A stretch of 53,256 bases of DNA from Duncaniella sp. (GTDB taxonomy: Bacteria > Bacteroidota > Bacteroidia > Bacteroidales > Muribaculaceae), in the NCBI GenBank assembly GCA_029056055.1, contig JAIDCC010000070.1, positions 1 through 53,256 on the forward strand, given 5' to 3'. Under the pieces are notes generated by a model. That model was given only the letters and a program-made list of their open reading frames with translations. It ran no database searches and was not told where the DNA came from. Of this stretch, positions 30,001 through 38,398 are shown piece after piece (position 1 is the stretch's first letter; every line of letters begins with the position of its first letter). Both the position numbers and the translations under genes were made by a program.

Positions 30001-31996
30001 TCTCAAGAGCCGAGCAACAAACTCGCATCCGCTGTTTGGTCATATCCTTTACAGCCTTCCACACCTGTTGAATCTCGCTGATGCTCAGCTTTGTCTGATT
30101 GAGCAGGATAAAATGCTTGTCGAGGTCGTTGTCGCTGTAGAGCACGTAACATCGCGCCTCAAGATGAGGGTCGCGCCCCGCACGTCCCGACTCCTGAACA
30201 TAATTTTCAAGCGAATCTGAAATATCGTAGTGTATCACCAGGCCGACATCTTTCTTGTCGACACCCATACCGAAAGCCGACGTGGCCACAATGATGCGGA
30301 CTCTGTCGGTCATGAACGCCTCCTGATTGGCAATCTTGTCTTCGGCATTCATCTTGCCGTCAAACGGGAGTGCCTTCAGCCCGTCAGACGTCAGCTTCTC
30401 GGCCAACTGCCGCGTGCGCTTCGTACGCGACACATACACTATGACCGGTCCCGACGACTCGGCTATCAGCCCGCGAAGCGTCTGATACTTCTCCTCGTCA
30501 CTGTCGACATGTATCACCGAATAGCGGAGATTCTTACGGGCGGCCGACGAAGCGAAAATATCTAGATTCACGTCAAGCCACTTCTTGAAATAATCGCGTA
30601 TATCCTGAATAACCTTCTGCTTGGCCGTAGCCGTGAAACACGACACAGGTATTCCCTCCCGGCACTTCTTCTTTTTCTGATACTCGCTGATAAATTTGCC
30701 GATATACAGGTAATCCACCCTGAAATCCTGCCCCCATGACGAAAAACAATGAGCCTCGTCGATGACAACGCGCACCAGATGGCGGGCAAATAAAATCTTC
30801 TCGATTGTCTTCGACCGCAGCATCTCAGGTGAGATGTAGAGCAGCGACGCATCGCCGTCCATCACGCGGCGGATAGCCTCCGCGCGGCTGAGTGGGTCAA
30901 GCAGCCCGTTGATTGTCACAGCATCCGTGATGCCTCTCTCCGCCAGATTGTCCACCTGGTCTTTCATAAGCGACTGCAACGGAGATATGACCACCGTAAG
31001 CCCGTGAACAGCACGGCCCTCCATCAGCGCCGGCAACTGAAACGTCAGGGATTTTCCCCCGCCCGTCGGGAAAATCGCCAGCAGCGAGCGACCCCCGACA
31101 GCCGCCCTCACCGCATTCTCCTGCAAAGGTTCTCCCTCATAGGTCCTGAACTCTTCAAAACCGAAGAAGCGGCGCAGATTGGCATGCACATCCAGAGCCG
31201 AGCGGCAATAGTCGCACCCCTCGCTACATCCTACCTGTCGGAGCATCCTCACGACATTCTCGACATTCGGGAAATTATGTAACACCCACGCCGGCGTCAC
31301 CGAACGATAATCTGTCGTGCCCACCAGCGCAAGCGCATAAGCCAGCTCGCGCGGATACTGACGTATCATACTCTCAATATCGGCATTTTGGCAAATGCTG
31401 CCTGCATATTCCTCGCGAATCAACTCCGCCAGCCGGCCCTTATCCTTCGCCTCCGCCCCGACAAAGGCCAGAAAGCCCTTAAACTCGTCGAAATCTTCGA
31501 GCAATCCGGCAAAAATCTTCTGTTTTCCCTCCGGAGTCTTCTCCCAGCGGGCCACCTCGTCCATCAACAAATCACGGGCTTTTTCGCAATCGTTCACCGG
31601 ATTGTTCATCTGCTCGACAACCAGCTTGTCGTCCTTTACCAGACGGTGATAAGGACGCTCCGGAAAAAGCAACGGCGACACATAAAGCGTGTCTACCGGC
31701 AAATATCCCCGTTCCCCCTCTCCAAACAAATACTTCGCATCGTGATTGACAATGTTATGGCCGCACACAAACGACACATCCTTGATGAATGACAGCAGCT
31801 CCTGCTTATCGGCCGAATGAAACACCGCCCCGTCCCATCTCACGGCCCCGATATCGTGAATCCTCCTGTCGGACAATCCTACCTCGACATCCACAAAACA
31901 ATAGCGTGACGCATCCGCCCCCTTCTTCGTGCGGGCAGACAGCCTGCTGTCCAAGACATTGAGAGAATCGATAAGTCTATTCCAAAGCGACGACAT
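27092..31996 (-). CDS. DnaQ-like exonuclease / RecQ / UvrD fusion helicase
   Basis: A very large protein of 1634 residues. The start ATG at 31996 is preferred to an in-frame TTG at 31999. Approximate layout: residues 33-130, DEDD-type 3'-5' exonuclease-like (CFVDVEVG, D-x-E); a small Cys cluster near 258-265; 290-640, RecQ-like SF2 helicase (PTGGGKS near 311, DEAH near 414, QESGRAGRD near 602); 640-1000, helical/winged-helix RecQ-C-like region; 1075-1600, UvrD-like SF1 helicase (AGPGSGKT near 1093, DEAQD near 1200, TIHKAKGREFD toward the end). It should unwind and process DNA. Such fusions occur in Bacteroidetes, often in variable regions; repair or defence roles are both possible. A reverse transcriptase gene lies 274 nt upstream on the same strand. 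Confidence 0.85.
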   Translation of the reverse strand: MSSLWNRLIDSLNVLDSRLSARTKKGADASRYCFVDVEVGLSDRRIHDIGAVRWDGAVFHSADKQELLSFIKDVSFVCGHNIVNHDAKYLFGEGERGYLPVDTLYVSPLLFPERPYHRLVKDDKLVVEQMNNPVNDCEKARDLLMDEVARWEKTPEGKQKIFAGLLEDFDEFKGFLAFVGAEAKDKGRLAELIREEYAGSICQNADIESMIRQYPRELAYALALVGTTDYRSVTPAWVLHNFPNVENVVRMLRQVGCSEGCDYCRSALDVHANLRRFFGFEEFRTYEGEPLQENAVRAAVGGRSLLAIFPTGGGKSLTFQLPALMEGRAVHGLTVVISPLQSLMKDQVDNLAERGITDAVTINGLLDPLSRAEAIRRVMDGDASLLYISPEMLRSKTIEKILFARHLVRVVIDEAHCFSSWGQDFRVDYLYIGKFISEYQKKKKCREGIPVSCFTATAKQKVIQDIRDYFKKWLDVNLDIFASSAARKNLRYSVIHVDSDEEKYQTLRGLIAESSGPVIVYVSRTKRTRQLAEKLTSDGLKALPFDGKMNAEDKIANQEAFMTDRVRIIVATSAFGMGVDKKDVGLVIHYDISDSLENYVQESGRAGRDPHLEARCYVLYSDNDLDKHFILLNQTKLSISEIQQVWKAVKDMTKQRMRVCCSALEIARQAGWDDSVSDIETRVRTALAALEQAGYLERGNNVPHVYATGITVKNLDEARERIARSLLFEEDDVEKAVRIIRSLISQKYTAKGKDAESESRIDYLADVLGLSKSDVVSSVVRMRQEGILADSKDISAYLYDTGESENKSKRLLERFARLERYIFGCVSAETCHISYKQLNDNALRDGVATATEKDLRTLLYFLTVKGYMHKREDGAHNIELTGRADMTSVVQRFERRLEICQFAIGWLYKLTSESAQEGHDKKDVRFSVVELLNDLKSAGNTLLSAMDDVQLADVEEALLYLSRIGALKLEGGFLVLYNAMDIRRIKESRTRYKQEDYRMLSEFYKQKIQQIHIVGEYANLMVRDYNAALTYVHDYFRMDYRQFVAKYFKGERLREIERNVTPDKYNHIFGALSAKQMEIIADKTSRCIVVAAGPGSGKTRVLVHKLASLLLLEDVKHEQLLMLTFSRAAATEFKQRLLGLIGNAAHFVEIKTFHSYCFDLLGRIGNLDGVKDVVGEAAQMIERGEVEPNRIAKTVLVIDEAQDMSAEEYALLHALMSFNEEMRVIAVGDDDQNIFEFRGSDSRYMAELLKEPESRFVEMTENYRSSRRVVDFANSFVSRIGGRMKTVPIVSMKPVEGCVSLRHHASNVMFQPIVADLLKHRRREGSTCVLTQTNEEAAILVGLLRRQGLNCRLVQSMDGFRFWNMAEVRMFLKQIATNSTVPTIPDETWEKAKQKVAATYDGSASLHYLQRCLEIFEQTNRVKYHTDFKEFLFESSIEDFCDFSGADVVVSTIHKAKGREFDDVYMLVAAPPAVSNQNLRRYYVGATRAKERLFIHSDSPLFEPMPADEHIVCRELYGMPDEIVLQLTHRDVNLGFFKMRKHEILSLRAGAQLRFANNYLYTYDGNVVVGQLSQKMQGELKHWGERGYRVHEASVRFIVAWRPKDAAPDEKEHAVLLADLTLKKDQSRALPDAP

Positions 31997-32031
31997 CAAA
32001 TTCGGGTTTCAATTGAGGTGGTTTTCAACTT

Positions 32032-32076
32032 CTACCTAATGAATTTTTATTTCACCGTAAAAAGTTTAAACAACTT
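32032..32076. repeat. dispersed repeat, copy 1
   Basis: A 45-bp sequence nearly identical to 39533-39578 (shared core GAATTTTTATTTCACCG plus flanks). Its last 18 bp (32059-32076) recur exactly inverted at 39380-39397. It lies in the leader of the fusion helicase gene. Confidence 0.75.
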
Positions 32077-32201
32077 CATAGTGTGCACACATACCGAGTC
32101 AACGGCAAAAACCATTGCAAAAATAATAAATATCCCGATATTCCCCAAAAATCCCCGCACTTTTATCCCTCCCCGCCTCACTGAAGCTGCCTATCACCGA
32201 C

Positions 32202-32268
32202 GCATGTCCCGAAACATTCTTGAACGGATATAATGGGTTTCTCTGTTCAAGAATGTCTCGGGACATGC
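32202..32268 (-). ncRNA. 24-bp hairpin directly after the reverse transcriptase stop codon
   Basis: Arms 32202-32225 and 32245-32268 are inverted repeats of 24 nt with a single mismatch. In plus-strand RNA the odd pair would be A-C, but in minus-strand RNA (the transcript of the reverse transcriptase) it is a G-U wobble, so the whole 24-bp stem can pair. The 19-nt loop is AT-rich. It begins 5 nt after the stop codon and has no T-run behind it, so it is not a classic terminator. Candidates: 3' stabiliser, template or primer RNA for the reverse transcriptase, or a mobile-element end. Confidence 0.45.
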
Positions 32269-32273
32269 TTGGC

Positions 32274-34010
32274 TCAATACTCCATCTCGTCGTATTGGCG
32301 TTTGGCTTTGAAGGTGATGACTTGGCCTGTCTTGGCCAGTGACTCGCGGTCGACGATGCTGTCCTGAGGGAATGCTTCGGCTATCTCGGGGTTGAGCCAG
32401 ACGTTGTTCCATAGCTCCACCGGCTGTCGGGCCACGACTTTGCAGAGGGGCATGTCGTAGATTTCGGTGGCAGCCCAATCGTCGGTGGTGTGGGTGATGT
32501 TCTGGAGCCATACCTGCAGGAAGGCCGAGTTGGGGATGCGTATGAGTTTTCTGTAAATGAGGTCGATAATCTCTTTCTTCTTTTGAGCATCTTCCTCGCG
32601 CATATCGGCCAACAGTTGGCTGGCAATCTTCAGGGCGTTGTTGGCGGCGCGCAGATTGTTGCCGGCTATTTCGACTGCGATGGCCACCATCACCGAGATG
32701 TCCTCCCACAGGTGTCCTTTGCGCTCTTCTTTGCGTATCTCTTTTGTGGCCGTATGCTCTTCTAAAACATACACCTCCTCGGTAACGATTTTGGTGGCCA
32801 GCTGCTCGTCGACGCGCTTGCTGAACGCTTCGAGTTGTGTGACGAGCTGTCCGGAGTTGGGGAAACGTTTCGAAAACTCGTAGATAAACAGAAGGTGTTT
32901 CTGAAAGCTTTCGAAGTCAAAGCCGCGGGCCTTGCGTTGCTGCCCGTCGCCGTCTCTGTAGGTCACGTTGCTTTCTATCGGCGTGTTGAAAATATAGAAT
33001 GCCTTGTCGGACTTGACGGAGTCGTCTATCAGATGGCTCGAAGTGCGGGTCTTGGCGGCATTCATGCGGAAATTGAAGCGCTCCAGGATATGCTGAAGCA
33101 TGTATGACACTCGGTCTAACGCATCGCGGTCGTTGCAGAATATTCGATAGTCGTCGACATATCTGAGCACTTCATACTCCAGCCCCTCGGGCAGAGTGCC
33201 GTCAGCCTGAGCGCGGGCTATCTCGCGGGCCAGAAGCATATCGGTGTAGCCGAGCACAATCTCTGCAATCAGCGAGAAGAGGGTGCTTCCTTGCGGGATG
33301 CCGATATTCCTGCCCTCCTGCATGGCTCTGAGATAGCGCTGTATGGCTGAGGCAAGCTGCGCGTTGTCGGCGGTTTCATGCTCTGTGCCTTTTCTGGACA
33401 ACGCCCAGCCTATCGACTCGGGGTTGATTTGACCGAAGCAATTCGTGATGTCGGTCATAAACATATAGCGATATTTCAGCGACAGCTCAATGGAGCGCTG
33501 CTCCATCGTTTTCCACCAGTTGAGTATCGACGTGGCGCATTTGAACGCCTCGGGCTTCTCCCCGACATTGACCATCGGGATGGAGCAAGCCGTGATATGC
33601 TCGTCGGCAAACAGGTTGAAACACTCCTTGACGGCTGCCCAGGCCCCCTCGCTGCAAATGTCGCGGGCAAGCATGTAATAAAGAAACGGATTGGCGAGCG
33701 TCAGCGGGCGCACCGCATACCCCCCGTCCTTATTGGTTATCACCTCGAGGTTGACCCCGCTCACGGCCTCCGGACGCCAATCGCCGGCGACGCATTCATC
33801 AAGCGTCTTCGTGCCGATGCTCGCGGCCGCGTAACCCAACACCTCGGAAAAATCAAAATATTCCGGCAGCTCGGTGGTGCAATAGGCATCATTGCTCATC
33901 AGCGCCTCAAGCGCATCTGTGGCGGAAAGGTCGGTGATGCGCTGCGCCGTCGTGGTGGTTTTGTGGCTGTTGAAGGTGTATAAATGCAGTCTGTCTTTAA
34001 TTGAACACAT
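32274..34010 (-). CDS. reverse transcriptase of the unknown-group / defence (DRT-Abi-like) type
   Basis: A 578-residue RNA-directed DNA polymerase. Visible RT motifs in order: RPLTLANPFLYYMLARDI (about 101-118, motif 1), FMTDITNCFGQINPESIGWA (184-203, catalytic Asp187), GIPQGSTLF (237-245, motif 4), YVDD (284-287, catalytic Asp pair) followed by YRIF. A mainly helical C-terminal region of about 230 residues follows. There is no maturase X domain or HNH, so it is not a group II intron RT; it is too long for a typical retron or DGR RT and no template/variable repeat was seen. This layout matches unknown-group RTs used in phage defence; I cannot assign the group. It starts 24 nt after a DUF1810 gene on the same strand, so the two probably form one transcript. 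Confidence 0.85.
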   Translation of the reverse strand: MCSIKDRLHLYTFNSHKTTTTAQRITDLSATDALEALMSNDAYCTTELPEYFDFSEVLGYAAASIGTKTLDECVAGDWRPEAVSGVNLEVITNKDGGYAVRPLTLANPFLYYMLARDICSEGAWAAVKECFNLFADEHITACSIPMVNVGEKPEAFKCATSILNWWKTMEQRSIELSLKYRYMFMTDITNCFGQINPESIGWALSRKGTEHETADNAQLASAIQRYLRAMQEGRNIGIPQGSTLFSLIAEIVLGYTDMLLAREIARAQADGTLPEGLEYEVLRYVDDYRIFCNDRDALDRVSYMLQHILERFNFRMNAAKTRTSSHLIDDSVKSDKAFYIFNTPIESNVTYRDGDGQQRKARGFDFESFQKHLLFIYEFSKRFPNSGQLVTQLEAFSKRVDEQLATKIVTEEVYVLEEHTATKEIRKEERKGHLWEDISVMVAIAVEIAGNNLRAANNALKIASQLLADMREEDAQKKKEIIDLIYRKLIRIPNSAFLQVWLQNITHTTDDWAATEIYDMPLCKVVARQPVELWNNVWLNPEIAEAFPQDSIVDRESLAKTGQVITFKAKRQYDEMEY

Positions 34011-34034
34011 GGTCGTGAGGGTTTTGAAAGGTTT

Positions 34035-34475
34035 TCAGTTGGTTTGTTCGATGGTCTCGATAATGGAGATGCTTCTGCGGTCGCGGCTTCCGGCAAAGAA
34101 TTTGTCGAGCACCTTCCCGAAGACGTCCTGCGGCGACACGTAGTCGAAAAGTGTCATCGAAGAGCCAAGTTTCATCCAATCCGGAGAGCCGAAGATTGCC
34201 TCGGGGTCCGACTCCGGCAGGGTGAGAAGAGCCTCGCATATTTCCCGCAACCTGCCTCCCAGCACCGGGTCGTCGAGATAGGCGCGGGCCTCGCCCACGC
34301 TCTTTATCGAGTAGAACTTCGTATTGCGCGAGTGGCCGAATCCGGTAATCTGCGGGAAAACAAACCACATCCAATGGCTCGTCTTGCGACCGTTTTTTAT
34401 TTCAGAAAGAGCCCTTTCATAGACCCCGAAGTCTTGCGCATCCTTGAATCTTGCCAGATTATATTCGTCTGCCAT
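34035..34475 (-). CDS. DUF1810 family protein
   Basis: A 146-residue protein. The start at 34475 gives MADEYNLARFKDAQDFGVY, the family's usual N-terminus; the frame is open upstream without similarity. Conserved family features are SHWMWFVFPQ and an Asp-rich SPDWMKLGSSMTLF segment. The biochemical role of DUF1810 (calpastatin-like fold) is unknown. It lies 24 nt upstream of the reverse transcriptase and is transcribed in the same direction; whether it works with it is open. Its promoter was not recognised in the 250-nt divergent region shared with the sulfatase. Confidence 0.8.
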   Translation of the reverse strand: MADEYNLARFKDAQDFGVYERALSEIKNGRKTSHWMWFVFPQITGFGHSRNTKFYSIKSVGEARAYLDDPVLGGRLREICEALLTLPESDPEAIFGSPDWMKLGSSMTLFDYVSPQDVFGKVLDKFFAGSRDRRSISIIETIEQTN

Positions 34476-34613
34476 AATTGTTTGATTGTTTTCTTGTAGT
34501 TGAATGTTTCCTATACACTGACTAATGCCGCATCCCCGCCGGATGTAAACATCCCGCCCGCAAAAAAATCTCCCGATCCGAAAGAGCGAAATCGCAAGTG
34601 CGGGGGCTGGGGG

Positions 34614-34644
34614 TTGGATAAGTGCCGGAAAAGTGCTATATTTG
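34614..34644 (+). promoter_or_regulatory. promoter of the sulfatase-maturase operon
   Basis: TTGG at 34614-34617 and TATATTTG at 34637-34644 with a 19-nt spacer. The start codon follows 81 nt after the -7 box; the leader includes the palindrome CCGCCGGCGG. Confidence 0.7.
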
Positions 34645-34725
34645 CACTCCTGAAGTGACATCGCCGCCGGCGGAGAGCGGGTAACCCCGGGTCGGCGGAG
34701 GTGCTTTAAAAAATCGAAATTCCAT

Positions 34726-36126
34726 ATGAAAAACGTTCTGATGGCTGTGGGAACCCTGCTGGTGCAGCAGGCGCACGCGGCAGAGTTGCAACAGTCGCGG
34801 GAGGCTACCCCCGAACAGCCAAACATAGTTTTCATCCTGGCCGACGATATGGGCTACGGCGACCTGGCTTGTTATGGCAACAAGTATATCCGTACGCCCA
34901 ACATTGACCGCCTGGCCGCCACGGGCACAAGTTTCACTCAGGCCTACGCGGGCAGCGGCATCAGTTCTCCGTCGCGCTGCTCGCTGATGACCGGCAAGAA
35001 CAGCGGCAACACCCGCATCCGCGACAACCAGTGCTATGCGGGAGGCATGACCGGATTGAAAATCCAGACCAACGGCGACACCACGATAGTGAGGCGCGCC
35101 AATCTGCTGCCCGAAGATGTCACGTTGGGCAACGTTGTCGGGGCGGGCGGCTACCGCACCTGTCTCGTCAACAAATGGCATCTGGATGGCTACGACCCCG
35201 GCGCGGCGCCAAACCACCGCGGTTTCGATGAGTTTTACGGCTGGACCATTTCGACCGTCCACAGCAATGCGCCCTACTACTATCCCTATTACCGCCTGCA
35301 TGGCGACAGCCTGATAAACATCCGCGAGAACGAGCATGATGCCCATGTGCGCCACAACACAGAGATTTCAACCGACGACGCCATAGCCTTCATACATCGC
35401 AACAAGGACAACCGTTTTTTCCTGTTCCTCGGCTACGACGCACCCCATGAGCCTTACAATATCGACGATACGTCATGGTATGACGAGCAAGGGGAGTGGT
35501 CGATGAACACCAAGCGCTATGCCGCGCTGGTGTCTCACATGGACTATAACATCGGGCGCCTTTTGGGCACGCTCGATGCCTTGGGACTGCGCGACAACAC
35601 CCTCGTAATCTTCGCCTCCGACAACGGCGCCGCCGTGATGGCACCGCTGAAGGAGCTCAACTGCGGAGCCGGTCTGAAAGGGCGCAAGGGGCAGCTTTAC
35701 GAAGGGGGCATCCGTGTGCCTCTCATCGTTAACCAGCCGGGGCGCGTGCCTGCCCGACAGATTGACAACCTCGTCTATTTCGCCGACTTCATGCCCACGC
35801 TGGCGAGTCTGGCGGGAAGCACCGACGCCGTGCCTGCCGACACCGACGGCATGGATGTCTCGCCGTTGTTTTTCGGCCGCGACATCGACACCGACAGCCG
35901 TCCGCTCTACTGGGAATTTCCCGGCAAGCAGCGGGCCATACGCTTCGACGGGTGGAAATGTGTCACCGTGAAGAAGAACGCCCCGCTTGAGCTATACCGC
36001 ATAAAGGAGGATCCCGCCGAAGAGCATAATCTGGCGGCCGACCACCCCGATGTCGTAAAGCGCCTTGACGAGATGATGCACAGCCTGCGCACCCCCAGCC
36101 CCAATTATCCCATCGACGATGAATGA
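34726..36126 (+). CDS. serine-type arylsulfatase
   Basis: A 466-residue enzyme of the S1 sulfatase family, which hydrolyses sulfate esters, in gut Bacteroidales typically on mucin glycans or glycosaminoglycans. An N-terminal signal peptide (MKNVLMAVGTLLVQQAHA) directs export. The metal-binding start NIVFILADDMGYGD holds Asp40 and Asp41. The sulfatase signature SSPSRCSLMTGK has a serine (Ser80) at the position converted to formylglycine, so it needs an anSME rather than an aerobic FGE. Asp-Asn ligands (FASDNGA) appear near residue 297. It overlaps by 8 nt the gene for the matching maturase. Confidence 0.92.
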   Translation: MKNVLMAVGTLLVQQAHAAELQQSREATPEQPNIVFILADDMGYGDLACYGNKYIRTPNIDRLAATGTSFTQAYAGSGISSPSRCSLMTGKNSGNTRIRDNQCYAGGMTGLKIQTNGDTTIVRRANLLPEDVTLGNVVGAGGYRTCLVNKWHLDGYDPGAAPNHRGFDEFYGWTISTVHSNAPYYYPYYRLHGDSLINIRENEHDAHVRHNTEISTDDAIAFIHRNKDNRFFLFLGYDAPHEPYNIDDTSWYDEQGEWSMNTKRYAALVSHMDYNIGRLLGTLDALGLRDNTLVIFASDNGAAVMAPLKELNCGAGLKGRKGQLYEGGIRVPLIVNQPGRVPARQIDNLVYFADFMPTLASLAGSTDAVPADTDGMDVSPLFFGRDIDTDSRPLYWEFPGKQRAIRFDGWKCVTVKKNAPLELYRIKEDPAEEHNLAADHPDVVKRLDEMMHSLRTPSPNYPIDDE

Positions 36127-37279
36127 CATTGTCGCGTCGCCTTTCGCACGCCCGATGTTCGTGATGCTGAAGCCTGTCGGCTCACGTTGCAATCTGGGGT
36201 GCGACTACTGCTATTATCTTGACAGAGGCAGCCGCGGGGTGATGGACGAGCGTTTGCTCGACCTCTTCATCCGGCAATACATCGAGTCGCAGAACACTCC
36301 CCAGGTGCTTTTCACCTGGCACGGCGGCGAGCCGCTCCTGAAGCCCCTTGCCTTCTACCGCAAGGCTCTCGAGCTGCAACGCCGATATGCCGGAGGGCGG
36401 CGCATAGACAACTGTTTGCAGACCAACGGCACACTGCTCACCGAAGAGTGGTGTGAATTTCTGCGCGACAATCGCTTTCTCGTGGGCATTTCGATTGACG
36501 GGCCTCAGCCCCTCCACGATGCCTGCCGGCGCACGTCGGGGGGCGGTGCCTCGACGTGGGGCGATGTCATGCGCGGCATCAGCCTGCTGCAACGCTACGG
36601 CGTAGAATGGAACGCCATGGCCACCGTCAATGCCGTCAACGTCAACCATCCCAAAGCCTTCTATCACTTTTTCCGCGACATCGGATGCGAGTTTCTGCAA
36701 TTCACCCCCGTCGTCGAGCCTGACAATCCCGCCCGTTCCATCACCGCCGACCAATGGGGCAGTTTTCTCTGCTCCCTCTACGATGAATGGGTGAGGCGCG
36801 ACGTCGGCCGTCTGTTCGTGCAGCTGTTTGATGCCACGCTGGCCAATTGGGTCGGCGAGGCTCCGGGAGTGTGCTCGATGTCGGCTGTCTGCGGCCTCGC
36901 TCCCGTAGTTGAAGCCGACGGCTCCGTGTATAGCTGCGACCATTTCGTGGGCCCCCGGCATAGGCTCGGGAATATCCTTGAGCGTCCGCTCGCCGAAATG
37001 CTCTACGGCGAGACGCAGAGGCGGTTCGGAGAGTCAAAACACACCTCGCTCCCCCGTGAGTGCCGCGAATGCCGATGGCTCTTCGCCTGCCACGGAGAAT
37101 GCCCCAAAAACCGACTTCTCACCGACCGTTACGGCCGCCCCGGTCTCAACGCCCTGTGCGGAGGCTACCGCCGCTTCTTCTCACACGTCGCAGCCGACAT
37201 GGATTTTATGAAAAGAGAGCTCGCCGCAGGCCGTCCCCCCTCCAACATCTGCCGCCTCAAAAATCACCCTCCAATCTGA
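36119..37279 (+). CDS. anaerobic sulfatase-maturating enzyme (radical SAM)
   Basis: A 386-residue enzyme that oxidises the active-site Ser or Cys of sulfatases to formylglycine. The radical SAM cluster is C24-x3-C28-x2-C31 (CNLGCDYC). The C-terminal SPASM domain supplies further cysteines for two auxiliary clusters (CSMSAVCGL, SVYSCDHF, CRECRWLFACHGECPKN). FTWHGGEPLL is the conserved GGEP motif. Its start overlaps the sulfatase end by 8 nt, so the two are translationally coupled. No signal peptide: it acts in the cytoplasm before sulfatase export. Confidence 0.93.
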   Translation: MNDIVASPFARPMFVMLKPVGSRCNLGCDYCYYLDRGSRGVMDERLLDLFIRQYIESQNTPQVLFTWHGGEPLLKPLAFYRKALELQRRYAGGRRIDNCLQTNGTLLTEEWCEFLRDNRFLVGISIDGPQPLHDACRRTSGGGASTWGDVMRGISLLQRYGVEWNAMATVNAVNVNHPKAFYHFFRDIGCEFLQFTPVVEPDNPARSITADQWGSFLCSLYDEWVRRDVGRLFVQLFDATLANWVGEAPGVCSMSAVCGLAPVVEADGSVYSCDHFVGPRHRLGNILERPLAEMLYGETQRRFGESKHTSLPRECRECRWLFACHGECPKNRLLTDRYGRPGLNALCGGYRRFFSHVAADMDFMKRELAAGRPPSNICRLKNHPPI

Positions 37280-37401
37280 GCCGCTCCGAATTTCCGCAGC
37301 CTGAACGGCTTTCCCTTCCCCGGCGACGCCGAAACCGAGGACGCCGGCCCCGTCATGCGCAAAATCAAGAAATCACCCTCCCGGGTCCCCGCGGCCGGAG
37401 G

Positions 37402-38373
37402 TCAGAGAAGCCTCAGTTCGTCGTTGACGTCTTCGATATCGAAGAGGGAGGAGTTAAGAAATTCAATGTATTCCTTTTCCGATTCAAACCCAACGTTTTC
37501 GCTGCGTTCTTTTCGCTCCTTTTTCGATAACTTGCTCCAATCTTCCAAATCCTTCCGCGCCTGCAGGTAGGCCCACACCCCGCCGAAATCCTCGAGAGCA
37601 TTGAGGTCGCCCTTATACTTGAGGCAGACAGCATTATCGATTCTCTTGGCAATCAAATCCTTCACCTCCACCACGAAAATCCAGTCGTCGCCGAAATCAT
37701 AGACATATTCCAGCTTGTCACCCTTCTTCTGCAAGAACTGAGTGACTTCTGTCTCGTCGGCATCGTGGGTGACGTATTCCAATCCGGGGCGGTAAGGGTT
37801 ATTATCATCCCCCTCGATACCAATTATAAGCGCCTTGTCGTAGGCCTTGACATTAAACTGCCAGAGATGGCTGTCATAGAGGCCCGCCACAGACTGAATC
37901 ACCTCGTGAAGCTGCCCGAAAGTAAAATCAGCCGGAATTTCCACCTCGCGCCACATCGGAGGCTTCGTCACACCTTTCATCTGAATTTTCAGCACAAGCG
38001 TATAGTCTTCAGCATCCTTCAGCGGCGCGTATTCATTGACCGCGCATTCGCCCCCGCGCAACATATTCCCTGCAAACGGCAGCGCGGCATCATCGTCGTC
38101 AGCATCCATGCTTGGTGCAAACCCCTCAATCAGGTTGGCGCTTGCCTCGAAAAAGCTGTAAAACTCAGCATATTCATCGGGAGTGACCCCATTCGAGGCA
38201 AGTGTACACATCAGCAAGAACTTTCTTTGCTCGTCGTCCTCGAGACCATCCATAGCCATGTCGGCCATCTCCTCCGGCTTCGTCATATCCGAAGAACCGT
38301 TATCTGAACCATTGCCTTTAAAATTGCTCAGAATCTGAAAATTGTTCGCGCGTTTATTATCCTTTTTTGCCAT
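37402..38373 (-). CDS. plasmid pRiA4b ORF-3 family protein
   Basis: A 323-residue protein. The family domain (about residues 128-250) is clear: LKIQMKGVTKPPMWREVEIP, FTFGQLHEVIQSVAGLYDSH, HLWQF and YVYDFGDDWIFVVEV. An N-terminal region of about 120 residues is acidic and helical. The family is found on plasmids and as passenger genes of IS1096-like elements; function unknown. A minus-strand promoter lies at 38399-38429. It is convergent with the anSME gene. Confidence 0.85.
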   Translation of the reverse strand: MAKKDNKRANNFQILSNFKGNGSDNGSSDMTKPEEMADMAMDGLEDDEQRKFLLMCTLASNGVTPDEYAEFYSFFEASANLIEGFAPSMDADDDDAALPFAGNMLRGGECAVNEYAPLKDAEDYTLVLKIQMKGVTKPPMWREVEIPADFTFGQLHEVIQSVAGLYDSHLWQFNVKAYDKALIIGIEGDDNNPYRPGLEYVTHDADETEVTQFLQKKGDKLEYVYDFGDDWIFVVEVKDLIAKRIDNAVCLKYKGDLNALEDFGGVWAYLQARKDLEDWSKLSKKERKERSENVGFESEKEYIEFLNSSLFDIEDVNDELRLL

Positions 38374-38398
38374 AAGTAAGACTTACATATATTTTCCG

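Noticed and set aside
32274-34010. Diversity-generating retroelement or retron around the reverse transcriptase
   Set aside because: No template/variable repeat pair or variable target gene was seen, and no msr-msd-like RNA precedes the RT, since a DUF1810 gene ends 24 nt upstream. The RT is also longer than those types.
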